A stretch of 64,000 bases of DNA from Eumeta japonica (GCA_005406025.1 BGZK01001001.1:165420-229419), one strand, 5' to 3'; counted from the stretch's first letter, positions 1 through 11,523 are shown. Notes: generated by a model not told the origin, from the sequence alone. Program-made: numbers and translations.

Positions 1-149
1 ACACAATAATGAAAAAATATTGCTTGAGAATTCTTATAAACATATTTTAAATTAAGCGATTTTTTGGGTAACAATTTTTATCTTTATGACAATAAATAGA
101 TCATCATTTTCTAAATTTTAGGTATATTAAAACTTTCAAAAATAAAAGG

Positions 150-765
150 AAAACTTCAAAAAAAAAAACAATAAAAAGTGAAAAATAAACTTAATGTAAC
201 ATTTAATTCAGATGATTCAAATGTGTAAGAATTCTTTTTTACAGATTTCCAATTTTGTTTAAAATAACTTATATAAATACTAAATTGTTACAAAACCTTA
301 ATAAATTAAAAACTTACTTATGTGAACTGCCCTCCTACCTATTTAAAATATTATTCGAGAAATATCTATAACAATATTATTTTATTTCTCAATTAAATAG
401 TATTTAGTATTTACAAATTGTGATGATTTATTTACACATTTACAGTGACAATTTTTGTCTATACCTCTTCACCGTTAATTTAAATAAAGTATTATTATTC
501 CTGCTAGGTATCTAATGGTCACACTTATTTAGTGATATGTGCAAGTTTAAATTTAAATGAAATATAATTAAATAGGTAGGAGGGCAGTTCACAGAAGTAG
601 TTTTTGGTTTATTAAGGTTTTGTAATAATTTAGTATTTACGTAAGTTATTTTGAACAAAAATGGAAATCTGTAAAAGACATTTCTTACACATTTGTATCA
701 TTTGATTTAAATGTTTCATTAAGTTTATTTTTAGCATTTTAATGCTGTTGTTTTTTTTTTGTAGT
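150..765. repeat. Foldback element: ~200-bp inverted arms around ~220-bp centre
   Basis: The left arm (about 150-346) and right arm (about 568-765) are reverse complements with few mismatches. The inner edge is perfect for 25 bp (322-346 against 568-592, containing gaactgccctcctacctatt). The outer parts share cagatttcca and acataaac-type blocks. The centre is unrelated AT-rich sequence. There is no ORF, so this is most likely a non-autonomous foldback or MITE. Target-site duplications were not resolved. Confidence 0.8.
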
Positions 766-1427
766 CAATTTTAGTTTTATTTTTAAAAGTTTGTTTATTT
801 TTCAATTTTTAATTATTATTTAATTTATAACATCATAGGTAGACCAACTAAAGGTGCGACCCCCATAAGGTAAAAGATAAACAAGGAATTGTTTAAAGCA
901 AATAAATAACGTTTATCTGAAAAATGGCGAATAGAATGCCATATCTCATTCCCAAGAATCACTATTGGCACGTCATGGTAGATTATTTCAGATAAGAAAT
1001 TACATACGTTCTCAATTGTCACAGGAATCGCAAAGTGATAGAACCCGTCGACTCAATCGTATTCATGAGCGTTTGAGTGGCAAGCCATCTGAATAGCGCG
1101 AGCATCGTCTAAGTATTATACAAATGTTAAACGGAGGATGCTATCGCTGATCCTTAGCTGGATTGTAACAGTACATACAGTACATAAACTCTAGGGTACC
1201 ACCCTAAACAAAGTTGTGATTGACTTGGCAGAAAAAAATTCACTAAAGGCCAAGTTTATATTACGCTGAGCCGTGTAAAAGATGGCATTGCTCTTTGCAA
1301 TTTAGAGCCAAATAATAGAAGAAACCACATAATAAAAATCATTGCGTAAAATGCATCGATTATGTTTATTGTAAATAAATATCTAAGAACATGGTAGGTG
1401 CAATGTTTTAAGCAACTTTATTACACA

Positions 1428-1660
1428 CTAGCTTTCCACGCCGCGTTTAATTAGGTTTTCCCCGTGGTAAAAGTAGCCTATATCCATCAGGGATGCTGTA
1501 GGATTCTAATGGTGAAAGAATTTTCAAAATCAGTTCAGTCGATCCCGAGATTCCCGCCTACAACCTCACAAACATATCTAAAAAATACGCGTCGAATTGA
1601 CAACCTCCTCCTTTTCTTAAAGTCGCTTAAAATGATTAACACTTCTAGTTTCTAGCAATC
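1428..1660 (-). mobile_element. Helitron-like 3' end remnant
   Basis: On the minus strand the sequence ends ccacggggaaaacc...acgcggcgtggaaagCTAGT near 1428: a GC-rich palindromic stretch followed by CTAG and then T, as expected for a Helitron 3' terminus. The region to its right (agcctatat..., ggtgaaagaattttcaaaat) is a dispersed sequence I recall as common in Lepidoptera. No replication-helicase gene is present. Confidence 0.45.
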
Positions 1661-1729
1661 ACATGTTGTCTCCAGAGAAATCAATTATCGATATTTACAA
1701 GTCTCTATACATTATTTTGCAACAAGAAA

Positions 1730-2060
1730 TCACCTAATTTCTAACTGTTAAAAAGTTGTATCTTCCTTCATCAGCTCAGCGTCGTGAGATGACGATGATC
1801 ATAGGCAAATGTTTCAATAGCTTTAGAAAATATATGAAAAAAAACATTGTTAATACCTATAACGTTTGAGGGTTGCCATTGATTTTCTTGGGATTCCATC
1901 ATCAGATCCTGAGTTGGTGCCGATGGACCATCTCAGGAGCATATTTTTTCAAATAAAAGAAGTATTTTGAGAATCGGTCCACAAATGGGGGAGAAATCGG
2001 TGAACATACATAAAAGAGAATGCCTCTATACGCTCTCTATACCTATATAAAATGCGAAAT
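1730..2060. repeat. Dispersed repeat fragment of unknown family
   Basis: The block containing ttcttgggattccatcatc, gagttggtgccgatggacc and a following gagaatcggtcc looks like the conserved part of a lepidopteran dispersed repeat (retroelement 3' UTR type). The recognition is from memory only. No coding capacity is visible. Confidence 0.3.
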
Positions 2061-2339
2061 ATCAATCACTGATTAATATTGAACTCTCAAAAAGTATAAA
2101 TACTACAAAGAAAGGAGGACATTTCACGAATGTATGGAGCTCTGGCCTGCACTTTGTACATTTAATGGCCTATAGTGTTTTGACTATCATTCTGCCATAA
2201 TTAAGCTTAATTTTTTTTGTACAATGCTATTGAACACAATTATAGGCAATATGTATTGCTTATTATAGATGGTGAGACACATTTTTCAAATTAAAAGAGG
2301 TGAAGAGAGATTGTTTTTGTATAGTATATAAAAATTATT

Positions 2340-2520
2340 GTGAAGCAGGATGGAGAGCAAAATTGAAAGCCGAGACCAGGATCAAAATTGAGAACGCGAC
2401 ATTGGAAATCGAAACCAAGTGTAGAACCTGGATTAGAATCACGAACGTGACCAAGTTCGAAATCAAGAAGAGGACCAGGGCCAGAATTGAAAAAAGGGCT
2501 AAGAGATTAACAGCAAAATC
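2340..2520 (+). repeat. Degenerate short-unit minisatellite (gatcgaaat-type)
   Basis: This is a quasi-periodic purine-rich stretch built from variants of 'a-ga-c-aggatc-aaattga-aa-cg'. It translates to an Arg/Lys/Glu-rich open frame that is an artefact of the repeat. The same style recurs at 20540-20740 and 60230-60530 (opposite strand), and in shorter form at 36420-36470, 39100-39170 and 41755-41860, usually inside Helitron-like copies. Confidence 0.5.
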
Positions 2521-3218
2521 GTTTAATATAAAACAGATGAAGAAACACATTTTATTTTGACATGGTCGACGCCATGGCTGAAAGCTGATAATGCACATCA
2601 CACTAATAGGCCGAGAGTACATACTTAACCAACTCTATATGACCCGACTTTGCCAGAGCTGGATTAAAGCTTGAAGTTTATTCCGTCTGTTACTTATCTA
2701 TTTAGTAGGCATTTTTTACCAAAACAATAAAAACAAATTTTATGAGGTGTGAGTTGAATTAAAAAATAGCACAGAAAATACAGAAACAGCTCATTAAACA
2801 AATGAATTTTGTGCTCCGACAAAAATACAATCTATCCTATACGTCTGATTCACTTGTGCAATATTAACAAAGGTAGGATTGTGTTAAGATTGTTCCAAAA
2901 TGTTGTTTATGAAAAATAATCCTCATTAGTGTTAAATAACCACTATGTGATTTTGATTCAATTAGTAACATTTTTATTGTAATCCAAAATATTTTTCCCT
3001 TTTTGAGAGTGATTGTAGAAAATTTGATTACTAAATATATAATTATATTGCTATACTGGAATCCTATCAAAAAAACAGACATTGATATTAATTGTAATTG
3101 GCGAAGATAACATTAACATTTTATATATTTTATTTATTAAAAACTGGTACATTATGTAATATCTACCATAATATTGAACATCAAAAATATATTTTATAAG
3201 AATCGTTTTGTTTCCCAG

Positions 3219-3319
3219 ATGTGAAGAGAGCACACGACACTACGTGAATCAGACGCCACCGCCGCGCACGCCGCCCACAGCGCTTCTGCCTATGCATCAC
3301 ACGGATATCTTCGATATGC
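3219..3319 (+). CDS. Shc: Shc exon a (linker with YVNQ motif)
   Basis: Acceptor tttcccag ends at 3218 and donor gtaaga starts at 3320. The exon has 1 nt, 33 codons, then 1 nt. It reads [19 protein letters not shown] and on to [12 protein letters not shown] fits the pYxN consensus bound by the Grb2 SH2 domain and is the counterpart of the Grb2 site in the linker of vertebrate Shc. The PPPRTPP stretch could bind SH3 domains. The other two frames contain stops (for example ACG TGA), which supports this frame. Confidence 0.87.
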
Positions 3320-6300
3320 GTAAGATATATTTTCATTGTTATAGTTTTGAGAAATTTTGAAAGTTATGTTCTTACATTATTTAAAAATTGATATTGTCTT
3401 ATTTTAAAATTTATTTAACTGTGTATGGTTATAGCAATCATGGCAAATTCATTGTCCTGGTTTTGATTTGCTCTGTATCAGTTGATACACATATTATTTA
3501 TTTGATACTTTTAATATTTTCAACATTTGGAATATTTAACTTCAGTACCTATATGTGTTATGACAACAAGGTGCTTTTTTAATGAAAATATTGACACATA
3601 GTCTCTGTTATTTGTTTGTTCAATTGATATTATATTGATTAGTGGGTGTGCCCGTTCAAAGAAATTGCCAAATAATCTTATTTAACATATCAAATATAAA
3701 AAAATGTACATAAGTTATGAAATATTTATCAAATTCTGATAAGTGCATTAAGTTCTACTAGTTTTTTTTCTTCGAACATACAGAACCTTAAAAAAGATAA
3801 ACTCATTTGAGTTTGTTATAATAAATATGTGTGATAATAATTGTTTAAAATGGATACATCATTTATTTATTTTATGTGTGATAGCTAAATTATAATTTAT
3901 TTAATCGAAATTTCTTCCACCCTACCGCAGAGCCGTTCACAGCGACGCCGGTGACGGCGACAGCAGTAAATGCAATGCCCGAACAAGAACCCAAGCCCGA
4001 GGGAAACGGAAGTGACGGAAACGAGAGCGGTGAGGCGGCGGCTGTGCTCAGTCCACAGGAGCAGGCAGCACTTCTGGAACTTGAGCCCTGGTTCCATGGA
4101 CCAATATCGCGCAACATAGCTGAAAAGGTTCAATTACTCTAAAAGATTGGATATAATAGAAAATATATACTTATGTAACTTTACTACACTGTGAATAAGT
4201 TGTCATTGTCTTTCAATTGAAATTCAGAGTAACTAATGTGAAAAATATGAATCCAAGTAATATTTTTTTTTATCCTATTAAGTAACAACCACAATTTTGT
4301 ATATTGTAAAATATTAGGATGGCTTATATTCTTTTGGATACAAAAATTTTGCTTTTAATATGTTTAGGAATATCAAATTCATAATGATAATAATAAACAA
4401 TTTTAATATTTAACTTATGTAATTTTCTACATGTCAATATTTTCAATAAGTCTTATAATCAACACATAAAAATTAAAACATATAATATGCTTACTACAGT
4501 TGGTGGTAGATGATGGAGAATTCCTGGTACGCGAGTCAGTGGGCTGCCCGGGCCAGTTCGTGCTAACGGGTGCACATCGCGGCGCGCACAAACACTTGCT
4601 GCTCGTTGACCCTGCAGGCATTGTATGATAACTAAAATATACACTTAAAGCATCTTAAATGTCTAAAAAATAATCCTGTATTATATAGTTGTTTTATTGT
4701 TTCATCATTATTTTAACTGTGATTTATTAGTTTAAGAATATTTTGGTAAACACTTACTAAAACTCACTTGTATAAAATGTGAACAGATTATTCCTCTCCA
4801 ATGATAACATTTATTCAATAAAAGAAAAGTCTTATAATTTCTCCAATGAATGGCACAATTCTAATAATAAATCTTGTTTTACATTTCTAACAAGAGTGAC
4901 TTTATTCAAAAGCAAATGGATTATGAGTGTTTAAATTTAAAATTTCTCTGTTTCAAAGCTTACAACATAAGACTTAAAATATATTGCAATAGGATTTGCA
5001 TTAGTTCGAAAAGCGATTTTCCCTTAAGAATGAACAAGAAACATGATTTAATTGTATACAATCGTAATAAAATATAAAACTAATGTGTAACAAAACAAAT
5101 CTATAAAAAGTTTATCTGGTTACATCCGTGGATATTTGTTCTCTAAATATTAAGAAATTGTATATACCATTTTTTACCAAGTATTTTTTTAATTAAGATT
5201 TTAAATTTATATAATGATAATTTTTTTTGTATTTGCAGGGACCTTATCAAATATGCACACAGATCCCTCTAAACGAATTCCTGAATTTATATAGTCACCT
5301 TACATGTTGACACAGTATATTTTTATTTCGGATGTTGAATTTTTCTCGCTTACTGTTGTTTTTGGACATTTCTAATTTTCTTTTTTATTTAAAAATGTCA
5401 CTAAGTACATACTGTGTTCATTTAAATCAAAATCAATTCAATTTCTTGTACACTAACATTCTAAAGCTTATTCTCATAAGATCATTTTAATTGTTATGAA
5501 ACCATCTAGTATGTGACTTATTTCTTTAATTCATATTGCAATTATTTGTCTTATGATTAATATCCAGATTAGTTTAAAACACTTTCATTGGTTGCACCAA
5601 AATGTTTTATGTTTGTTGAATTCAGCTTACTTTAATATATACAGTGGAATCTCAATAATTCGAATCTCATTAAGTTGAAATCCTCAGTAAGTCGAAAAAA
5701 ATTGCCATTCCCTTCCGATGAACCCCTAAATACGTAGTATTTCGAATTATTTAGACTTTGTAAGTCGAACAAAATGTTATTTCCCTACGAAGTATTGATA
5801 ATACATATTTATACTGTATAACTTGAATTTCGAAAAGGAGACTCCATAAGTCTTAGTTGGTAAAATATAATGATGTCTTACTTGGAATGAATACATCCAT
5901 GAAACTTTCTAAGTAACACAGCTGTGAACGTTATGTTTGTTCCTTGTCGACACAGTCATATGTATCTCGAAGTTCTTGTTAAGTCGAAAACTCGTTAACT
6001 CGAATTATTTTGCCTTTCTCTTGACATTCGAGTTATTAAGATTCCACTTTACTATTATGTTATGATTTATGTGTATTTTTACTGAAATAACAAATTCCGT
6101 TGCACCAATATCATAAAGGTCAAAGTAAGAGAATAATGGCTGATCCTTATAATAATATAAGATACAGTGGAATCTCAATAACTCGAATGTCAAGGGAAAT
6201 GCAAAAAAAATCAATCCTTGAAATGCAATCCTTGTTATAGTTACTTTGGCTATGTTGTTTTAAAAAAGGAGGCGATTATGAACATTTGCAGAAAGATGCA

Positions 6301-8143
6301 TAATTGATATATATATATAAGGTTGAGGAAAGAGATTATTCATGTTTCATATAAATATTTAAAATATTTTTTTATCATATTTTATTTACATTTAATTATA
6401 ATATGTATATTTCATTTTGTCGGTAGGGACATAATCCCATTGCTGCAGAAATTTTGGGACTTCTGATTAAAAAACTGCGATAAGTAATTTTGACAGTCCT
6501 TTCTTGGTGTTAACCTTACACTACCTAAAAAATTCTGAAGAGATTGGAACAGATGAAAATCTGGGGGTGCAAGGTTATGGGTGGCTATATGGTGGATGCA
6601 TTAACACTTCCCAACCAAACATTTGATGAGTGGATAAAAATGTGTGTGGTCTAGCATTATCATAGTGAAAAACCACACCCGTTCTGTTGATCGATTCCGG
6701 CCGTCTTTTCTTTACTTCTTGATGGAGTCTCATCAGCTGTTGGCAGTAGAGATCTAAATTTATGGTTTTGCCCAGCAGTAAAGCTCATATTGAATAATGC
6801 CCTTTCAATACCACCATACACATATCAACTTAGGGAACATACCCATACTACGTGACCCGTTTACGGGGTCTTCAAAATACTACGATTAGTCACAGGACGG
6901 GGGAGGGGCTTAAGGCTTTATCACGTAGTCAGAAAATTTTCGCGCTTTTTCCGGAGATATATTCAAATTATGACGCGCAGCGTTTAGCACTTTTTTAAAC
7001 CCACAGATGGCAACATTAACGCAAATATGCCGGGACGCCAGCTGATTTAAAACTGATAGTTTTTGTACTCATTAAAAAATGATGTCCTTATATAGTATTC
7101 TATTTGTAGTAAAACGTAAGTACCTGTTACAATATGTTTTTACATAAGTTTTTTCTCCTTGATTATATTAACTTTCTGTTAGCAAAAGAAAATGATTTAA
7201 AATCATATTTATGAATTACTACGTGAAAACTATGGGTCTCAACATATACTACAGTTGGTCACCGCAGGGGGGGGGGGAGTTGTAAAATATGGGTCACGTA
7301 GTATGGGTATGTTCCCTTATTGTGAGTTAATCTGAGTTTCGCTAAAGTCTGTGGAACTTGCTTGCCTTTTGACCATAATCTTTTTCACACATTCTTGTCA
7401 TAGGTAATCCATTTCTCATCAACAGTGATCAATCTTTTCAAAAATGGTTTGTTTTTATTACATTTCAATAGAGAATCACAAATGAGTACACAATTCAGAT
7501 TTGATTCAGTGAGCTCATGTGGGACCCTAGTATTGAGCTTTTTTCAAATGAGTCACAACTATTAATCCCCAGCTTTGCAGATATATTGTAAGAACTAATA
7601 TACCGATCTTGTTCTACTTTTTCCAAAAGAGCATCGACTTTATCTATAACAGGTCGACCAGGCGAAGTTCACCTTTGACATCAAAATTACCAGATGGAAA
7701 ACACTTAAACAAGTTTTGTACTACTCTTACCTACACTGCATTAGATCCATAAACCTTACATACTTTATTTCGCGGCTTATGTCGCGTTTTACTCTTTTTT
7801 GTAAAACTTCAAAATATATTGAGTTTCTACATTAGATTTACTCATTTTAATGGACAGAAAAACGATACAAAAATGCCGAAATACTATTTTTACTTTATTT
7901 TAAATGTCATCTATTTAATGGTATCAAAACCAGCCAGATATAAACAGCACAACCAAATATATTAATTATTAAAAGTTGTATTGAAAACTGAAGTCTTATT
8001 TTCAGGTACGCACGAAAGACCGCATATTCGATAGTGTACCACACCTTATAAATTACCATTGCAACAATGAGTTGCCCATCGTGTCTGCAGATTCGGCGCT
8101 CCTGTTGCGGAAACCAGTGCTGCGGCCCGACGCATTGAGTTAA
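3219..8143 (+). CDS. Shc: Shc adaptor protein, C-terminal part (linker + SH2), four exons; 5' end outside window
   Basis: Shc is a cytoplasmic adaptor that docks on phosphorylated receptor tyrosine kinases and passes the signal to Grb2/Sos and Ras. Four exons (3219-3319, 3931-4127, 4500-4622, 8006-8143) join in phase with GT-AG borders to give 185 C-terminal residues ending at TAA 8141-8143. The first visible exon carries HYVNQ, a pYxN Grb2-binding motif, followed by proline-rich sequence. The SH2 domain starts at [10 protein letters not shown], contains GEFLVRES with the phosphotyrosine-binding Arg, then [11 protein letters not shown] and [18 protein letters not shown], an order and wording typical of Shc SH2 domains rather than other SH2 families. 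The N-terminal PTB domain expected of the family is not in the window, so it lies upstream of position 1 or in exons I could not find. Very sure of family. Confidence 0.93.
3931..4127 (+). CDS. Shc: Shc exon b (variable linker, start of SH2)
   Basis: Acceptor cctaccgcag ends at 3930 and donor GAAAAG|gtt follows 4127. The first two bases complete the split codon from the previous exon and the exon ends in phase 0. It encodes a low-complexity acidic/alanine linker ([20 protein letters not shown]) and then [15 protein letters not shown], the first beta strand and helix of the SH2 domain. The in-frame ATG within the linker is internal, not the gene start. Confidence 0.92.
4500..4622 (+). CDS. Shc: Shc exon c (SH2 core, FLVRES)
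   Basis: Acceptor ttactacag ends at 4499 and donor gtatga starts at 4623. The exon is 41 codons in phase 0. It holds GEFLVRES, where the Arg is the invariant phosphotyrosine ligand, then CPGQFVLTG and [12 protein letters not shown]. It is GC-rich relative to the introns around it, as expected for coding sequence in this AT-rich region. Confidence 0.93.
5239..5310 (+). other. Exon-like block in Shc intron: possible alternative terminal exon
   Basis: The sequence tttgtatttgcag ends at 5238 and is followed in phase 0 by 23 codons ([12 protein letters not shown], then [11 protein letters not shown]) and TGA at 5308-5310. Spliced to exon c it would replace the second half of the SH2 domain with a short unrelated tail. 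The acceptor is good and the frame fits, but the block is short and has no family support. It may be chance. Confidence 0.22.
5642..6049. mobile_element. Tigger/pogo-type MITE, 408 bp
   Basis: It has terminal inverted repeats: CAGTGGAATCTCAATAATTCG at the left and its near reverse complement (cgagttattaagattccact) at the right. The flanking duplications are TA (5640-5641 and 6050-6051). Repeated ...TCGAA... half-sites lie inside both ends. There is no coding capacity. TA duplications and TIRs of this style are typical of pogo/Tigger derivatives. Confidence 0.75.
6165..6240. mobile_element. Truncated end of the same Tigger-type MITE
   Basis: The sequence starts cagtggaatctcaataactc after TA and follows the reverse complement of the right end of the 5642-6049 element for about 50 bp (through tcgaatgtcaagggaaatgc), then diverges. 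It is an inverted, truncated copy 116 bp from the full one. Confidence 0.6.
6412..7845 (-). pseudogene. Decayed mariner transposase, interrupted by a MITE
   Basis: Read on the minus strand from ATG 7845, broken frames give the mariner helix-turn-helix region (MSKSNVE..., then [15 protein letters not shown]), then [15 protein letters not shown] sequence around 7425, and after the inserted MITE the HYDNARPH catalytic block (near 6650) and the C-terminal IMSLPTK end at 6412-6414. Multiple frameshifts and stops show it cannot make transposase. The order and spacing match Tc1/mariner DD34D transposases. Outer terminal repeats were not identified. Confidence 0.82.
6833..7316. mobile_element. Harbinger-like MITE (484 bp) nested in mariner
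   Basis: It has perfect terminal inverted repeats: GGGAACATACCCATACTACG continues to gtgaccc, and the reverse complement ends at 7316. TTA duplications flank it at 6830-6832 and 7317-7319. Three-base TTA duplications suit PIF/Harbinger-type non-autonomous elements. There is no ORF. It splits the mariner transposase, so it is younger than that insertion. Confidence 0.85.
8006..8143 (+). CDS. Shc: Shc terminal exon (SH2 C-terminal half and stop)
   Basis: Acceptor ttattttcag ends at 8005. The exon continues in phase 0 from exon c as [18 protein letters not shown], then [17 protein letters not shown], and stops at TAA 8141-8143. It completes the SH2 domain with only a few residues after it, as in other Shc proteins. 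It is separated from exon c by a 3.4-kb intron filled with transposons. Confidence 0.93.
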   Translation, partial: VRTKDRIFDSVPHLINYHCNNELPIVSADSALLLRKPVLRPDALS

Positions 8144-8600
8144 GCACGCAAACTGCTCATTGCGTCTCTTAATTATAGCAAAAAATATATGTGCAGATCC
8201 CCAGGTAAGATTAAAATTCCTCTTTATAGGTAGTCTTTTTATCTTATAGTCAAAACATACATCAGTACTGATTTTGTTATTAACTAACTTAATATATAGA
8301 AGAAGCTTTTATTATTTACCCTCGATTCATGTGCGATATCAAAGAGAGCAAATATAAACTTTAATGTATTATATATTTAATTTATTAATATTGCCCAATT
8401 TGAAAACATGATTGTGCAAAAATAAAAGCTGAGAAATGTCTTCAATTTGAACAAGTATGTGGAATGGATAAATGAGCTAAGATATGTCCCTGTTGTAGGA
8501 TGATAAAAACTTGATAATATTGCCATTTAGGAATTAAATATCAATAATATTAGTCAGTTAAGAAAGCAAGCAGAGAAATGCTTACAACTGGCGTGCTCTC
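8144..8600 (+). other. Shc 3' UTR and AT-rich flank
   Basis: This is non-coding sequence after the Shc stop. It has AT-rich polyadenylation-like hexamers (for example AATAAA inside caaaaataaaagctg near 8423). I could not place the actual cleavage site. Confidence 0.4.
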
Positions 8601-8617
8601 ATGGAAAATGGTGCTTG

Positions 8618-8790
8618 ATTACAATAGAACTTACATAACTCAAACCTTGTACGTGGAAATCCTCAGTAAGATGAAAAAAATAGCCATTCCCTTTCATTGA
8701 ACCTTTAAATACATGGTATCTCCAATTGTTTAGACTTTATAACTCGAATTTCAAAAACCGACCCTATAAATCTTAAGTTAGTAAAATATA
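8618..8790. mobile_element. Decayed Tigger-type repeat fragment
   Basis: Blocks such as ggaaatcctcagtaagatg, tagccattcccttt and tttagactttataactcgaat match the interior of the 5642-6049 MITE in the same order, with many differences. Ends are not clear. Confidence 0.5.
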
Positions 8791-11460
8791 ATGACATCTT
8801 AGTTGGAATTATCAGAGTTTATAACAATAAAATCCTAAAGGAATGTTTGGTGGTTTTGTTATTGTCTTTGTACACCTGCAATTGTATGTAAACTTTCAAG
8901 TAATACATCTGTGTACCTTAAATTTGTTTATGTTTGAACTCATTAGTAAACAGACCTCAGAGGATAATACTTAGAATTAAATTTTCCAGTTAGTTTGTAG
9001 AAATAAGATATTTTGTGAGTATATACAAGAGAGTGAATACTTTTTATTTGTTGATCTTTTAACAATGATCAACGAAATAATGAAATATGTTGGCATTTGA
9101 ATAGATGTCCATAATATACTAATGGATATTAGGAACATCTCGTACTTACTGAGAACTAGAAACATTAAGAATCACTGTACTTATATTTATGCTCTTCAAA
9201 AATGCAAATGCTCCAATAAAATATAAATTATACTCTTACAATGTGATTGTTTATTGAAGTAGCCCTATCACAATGTTTCTCATATACATTTGTAAGTCTT
9301 GACAGTGTGCTTATTAAATTTCATTCAATGGTTTCCACAAAATTTCAAAAATGTCACTACCTGTCATAAGCAAATGTGTTTGTTTGTTGTTTAAAGACAG
9401 GTAAAGTTAAATGCGCGATTTTGACTAAGAATCCATATTTTTAGATTTCAAAGAATTGATTGGTTGATTAGAACATTCACTGTTAGTGTTAGATGTTTAA
9501 CATTTTTAATTTTTTTAAGCCTTTTCTATTTTTGCTTTTTTTGATCTTTTTGTATTCTATTTTTTAAGCTCCATCTTCAGCTTTTTATTCTTTTTATTTT
9601 CTTTTTTGTAAATAAACTAAAAAACATGTTAATTTTTCCCTTCAACTGACAGCATATGTTAAAGTTGTATTTTTATTTTGTGCTGTATTATGTTTTTTTA
9701 GCCAAATGTGCTGTTTTTCTTATAACAAATTACAACTTTAAAAGGCATTATTTCTGCACCATTAATTCCTTTTCATGGACATTTTTGGTACTTTTATTCT
9801 GTTCAGATATAATGGTATCTGTCACTATCACTGTCAAATATTTATATGAAAGATGACCATTTTGTTGCGTTTCCAATTTTTGCAAACCTGCCAAAAAAAT
9901 TTTCTTGAATGTATTTCGGTTTTTTTGTAATCTCCCCGTTATTATCGTTATTTTCATTTTTTTTTTCTATTACATTATTGGTTGCAAGCCTTAGTATATG
10001 TATACATATATACATGTACATGTATACATTTTGTATGTGAAGTGAAATTTTTACTATCTTCTATCTACAATAACTGACTTTCAGAGGTTTTCAGTCATGC
10101 AAAAGTATGCTTCATTAAAAATGCACGAGAGTATATGTTATTTCCAATAAACCTCTAATTGCAATAGCATACAAAAATGCCAATAAGTTTGTAATTGTTT
10201 CATTGGGTATTAGCAATTCATGCATGGTACAGATGGATTTTTCTACCTTGAGTAGGCATATTTGTTTTAATTTAAAATATGATAAATTGTGTAACTATTG
10301 GTAAAATGATATAACTTATTGGTAAAATTATATAACCGTATATGAGTGCCTACAAAATTTTCCATTGATAAGTTTTCTTGGAAAATTTCAATACCAAGGA
10401 TTTATCAAACTAAATATGTTTTATGTTGTGTTTTATATACCCACACACACACATATATATATTAGACAGAAAATATGCATGTTCAGAAAGTCATAAGTAA
10501 ATTTTCCCACATGTGTTTCAGCAGGTTCTTCATTGATTAAACAGCAGGAAACGTGCAATTTAAAATGTAAAGCTCGGAGTAATTTATCTAAAAATGAATT
10601 GTAATATCAAGTTCCATTATTCATAAAAAATTAATATTGTTTATGGTTAAATATACAATTGAACAAGTTAAAGTTATATGTATAGTTTAAGTTTTAAATA
10701 TGTGCTTAAAAACAAATATTCATGCTCTCTTTGATGACATATTGAATTATTTTTGCCTTATTTTGATAATAAGCTGATTGTGATAATTTAGTAAATACTT
10801 CTTTATTTTGAAGTGTTCTCAATTAGTTCTAAGTTCATGCATATAGCATAAATAAGTTAATTGAAGATGTGTATGATGGTTTATTGTAGATTTAGCCTAG
10901 TCTTTTTCCAAATGAAGCTAAACTAGCAATGAAAGCTTAGTATACATTCTAGATAAACATTTTTATGTGAATAATATTTTTTTTTACATTATAAGTAGTT
11001 AATCTATTTTATTCAAAATATATTCTACAATAATAAACATTAATGTCACTCTCTTCGATTCTGTGTGCATTAATCAGTTTTGAAATGCCTTAATGTTTCT
11101 CTATAGATGTAACTTTGATTAAATATTTTTTCTGAAAGCAAATATATATTAAATGCAATACTGAGGGTGCTATATAAGAATTCATTTCCATGTAATATAT
11201 AATAAATATATTAAGCATGCGTATATTATTGTGGGTTTTCTATTCTTTTTAAATAAAATTTATACTATCGTATTTGCTGAGATTTTATACTGCGTTTATT
11301 TTAATGTTGTAAGTTTTTATTTTTGGTTACTTACTATTAGTTAGTGAGTAAACCTTTCTATAAATTCTTTATACAGAACAAATGTATAGTTATCAGTATT
11401 TAATAAAGAGCAAGATGTTTCTTTGTTGTTTATTATTCCCCATCTCATAACTTAAAATGG
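8791..11460. other. AT-rich spacer, no gene seen
   Basis: This is low-complexity AT-rich sequence with T-rich runs near 9500-9620 and a small palindromic tatacatgtacatgtata cluster near 10005-10027. Open frames here are hydrophobic by T-richness and show no family features. Confidence 0.5.
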
Positions 11461-11523
11461 GTCACCATATTCCAAAAGCAATATTTTTAGCATGGAGTTA
11501 TAAAATAATGCCGGTGCGCTGCA

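Larger units (their letters stand above)
4623..8005 (+). other. Shc last intron, loaded with DNA transposons
   Basis: This intron begins gtatga and ends ttttcag. It contains a 408-bp Tigger-type MITE, a fragment of the same family, a decayed mariner and a Harbinger-like MITE inside the mariner, all listed separately. Outside these it is plain AT-rich sequence, apart from one exon-like block at 5239-5310. Confidence 0.8.

Noticed and set aside
2300..2622. Overlapping ORFs on both strands (charged on plus, hydrophobic on minus)
   Set aside because: Artefacts of a degenerate short-unit repeat.
3951..4142. ATG at 3951 as a start codon for a short SH2 protein
   Set aside because: It is inside the Shc linker exon, which is entered in phase from the upstream exon at 3219.
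9656..9856. 66-codon hydrophobic ORF resembling a membrane protein
   Set aside because: Hydrophobicity follows from T-rich sequence; no conserved pattern or splice context.
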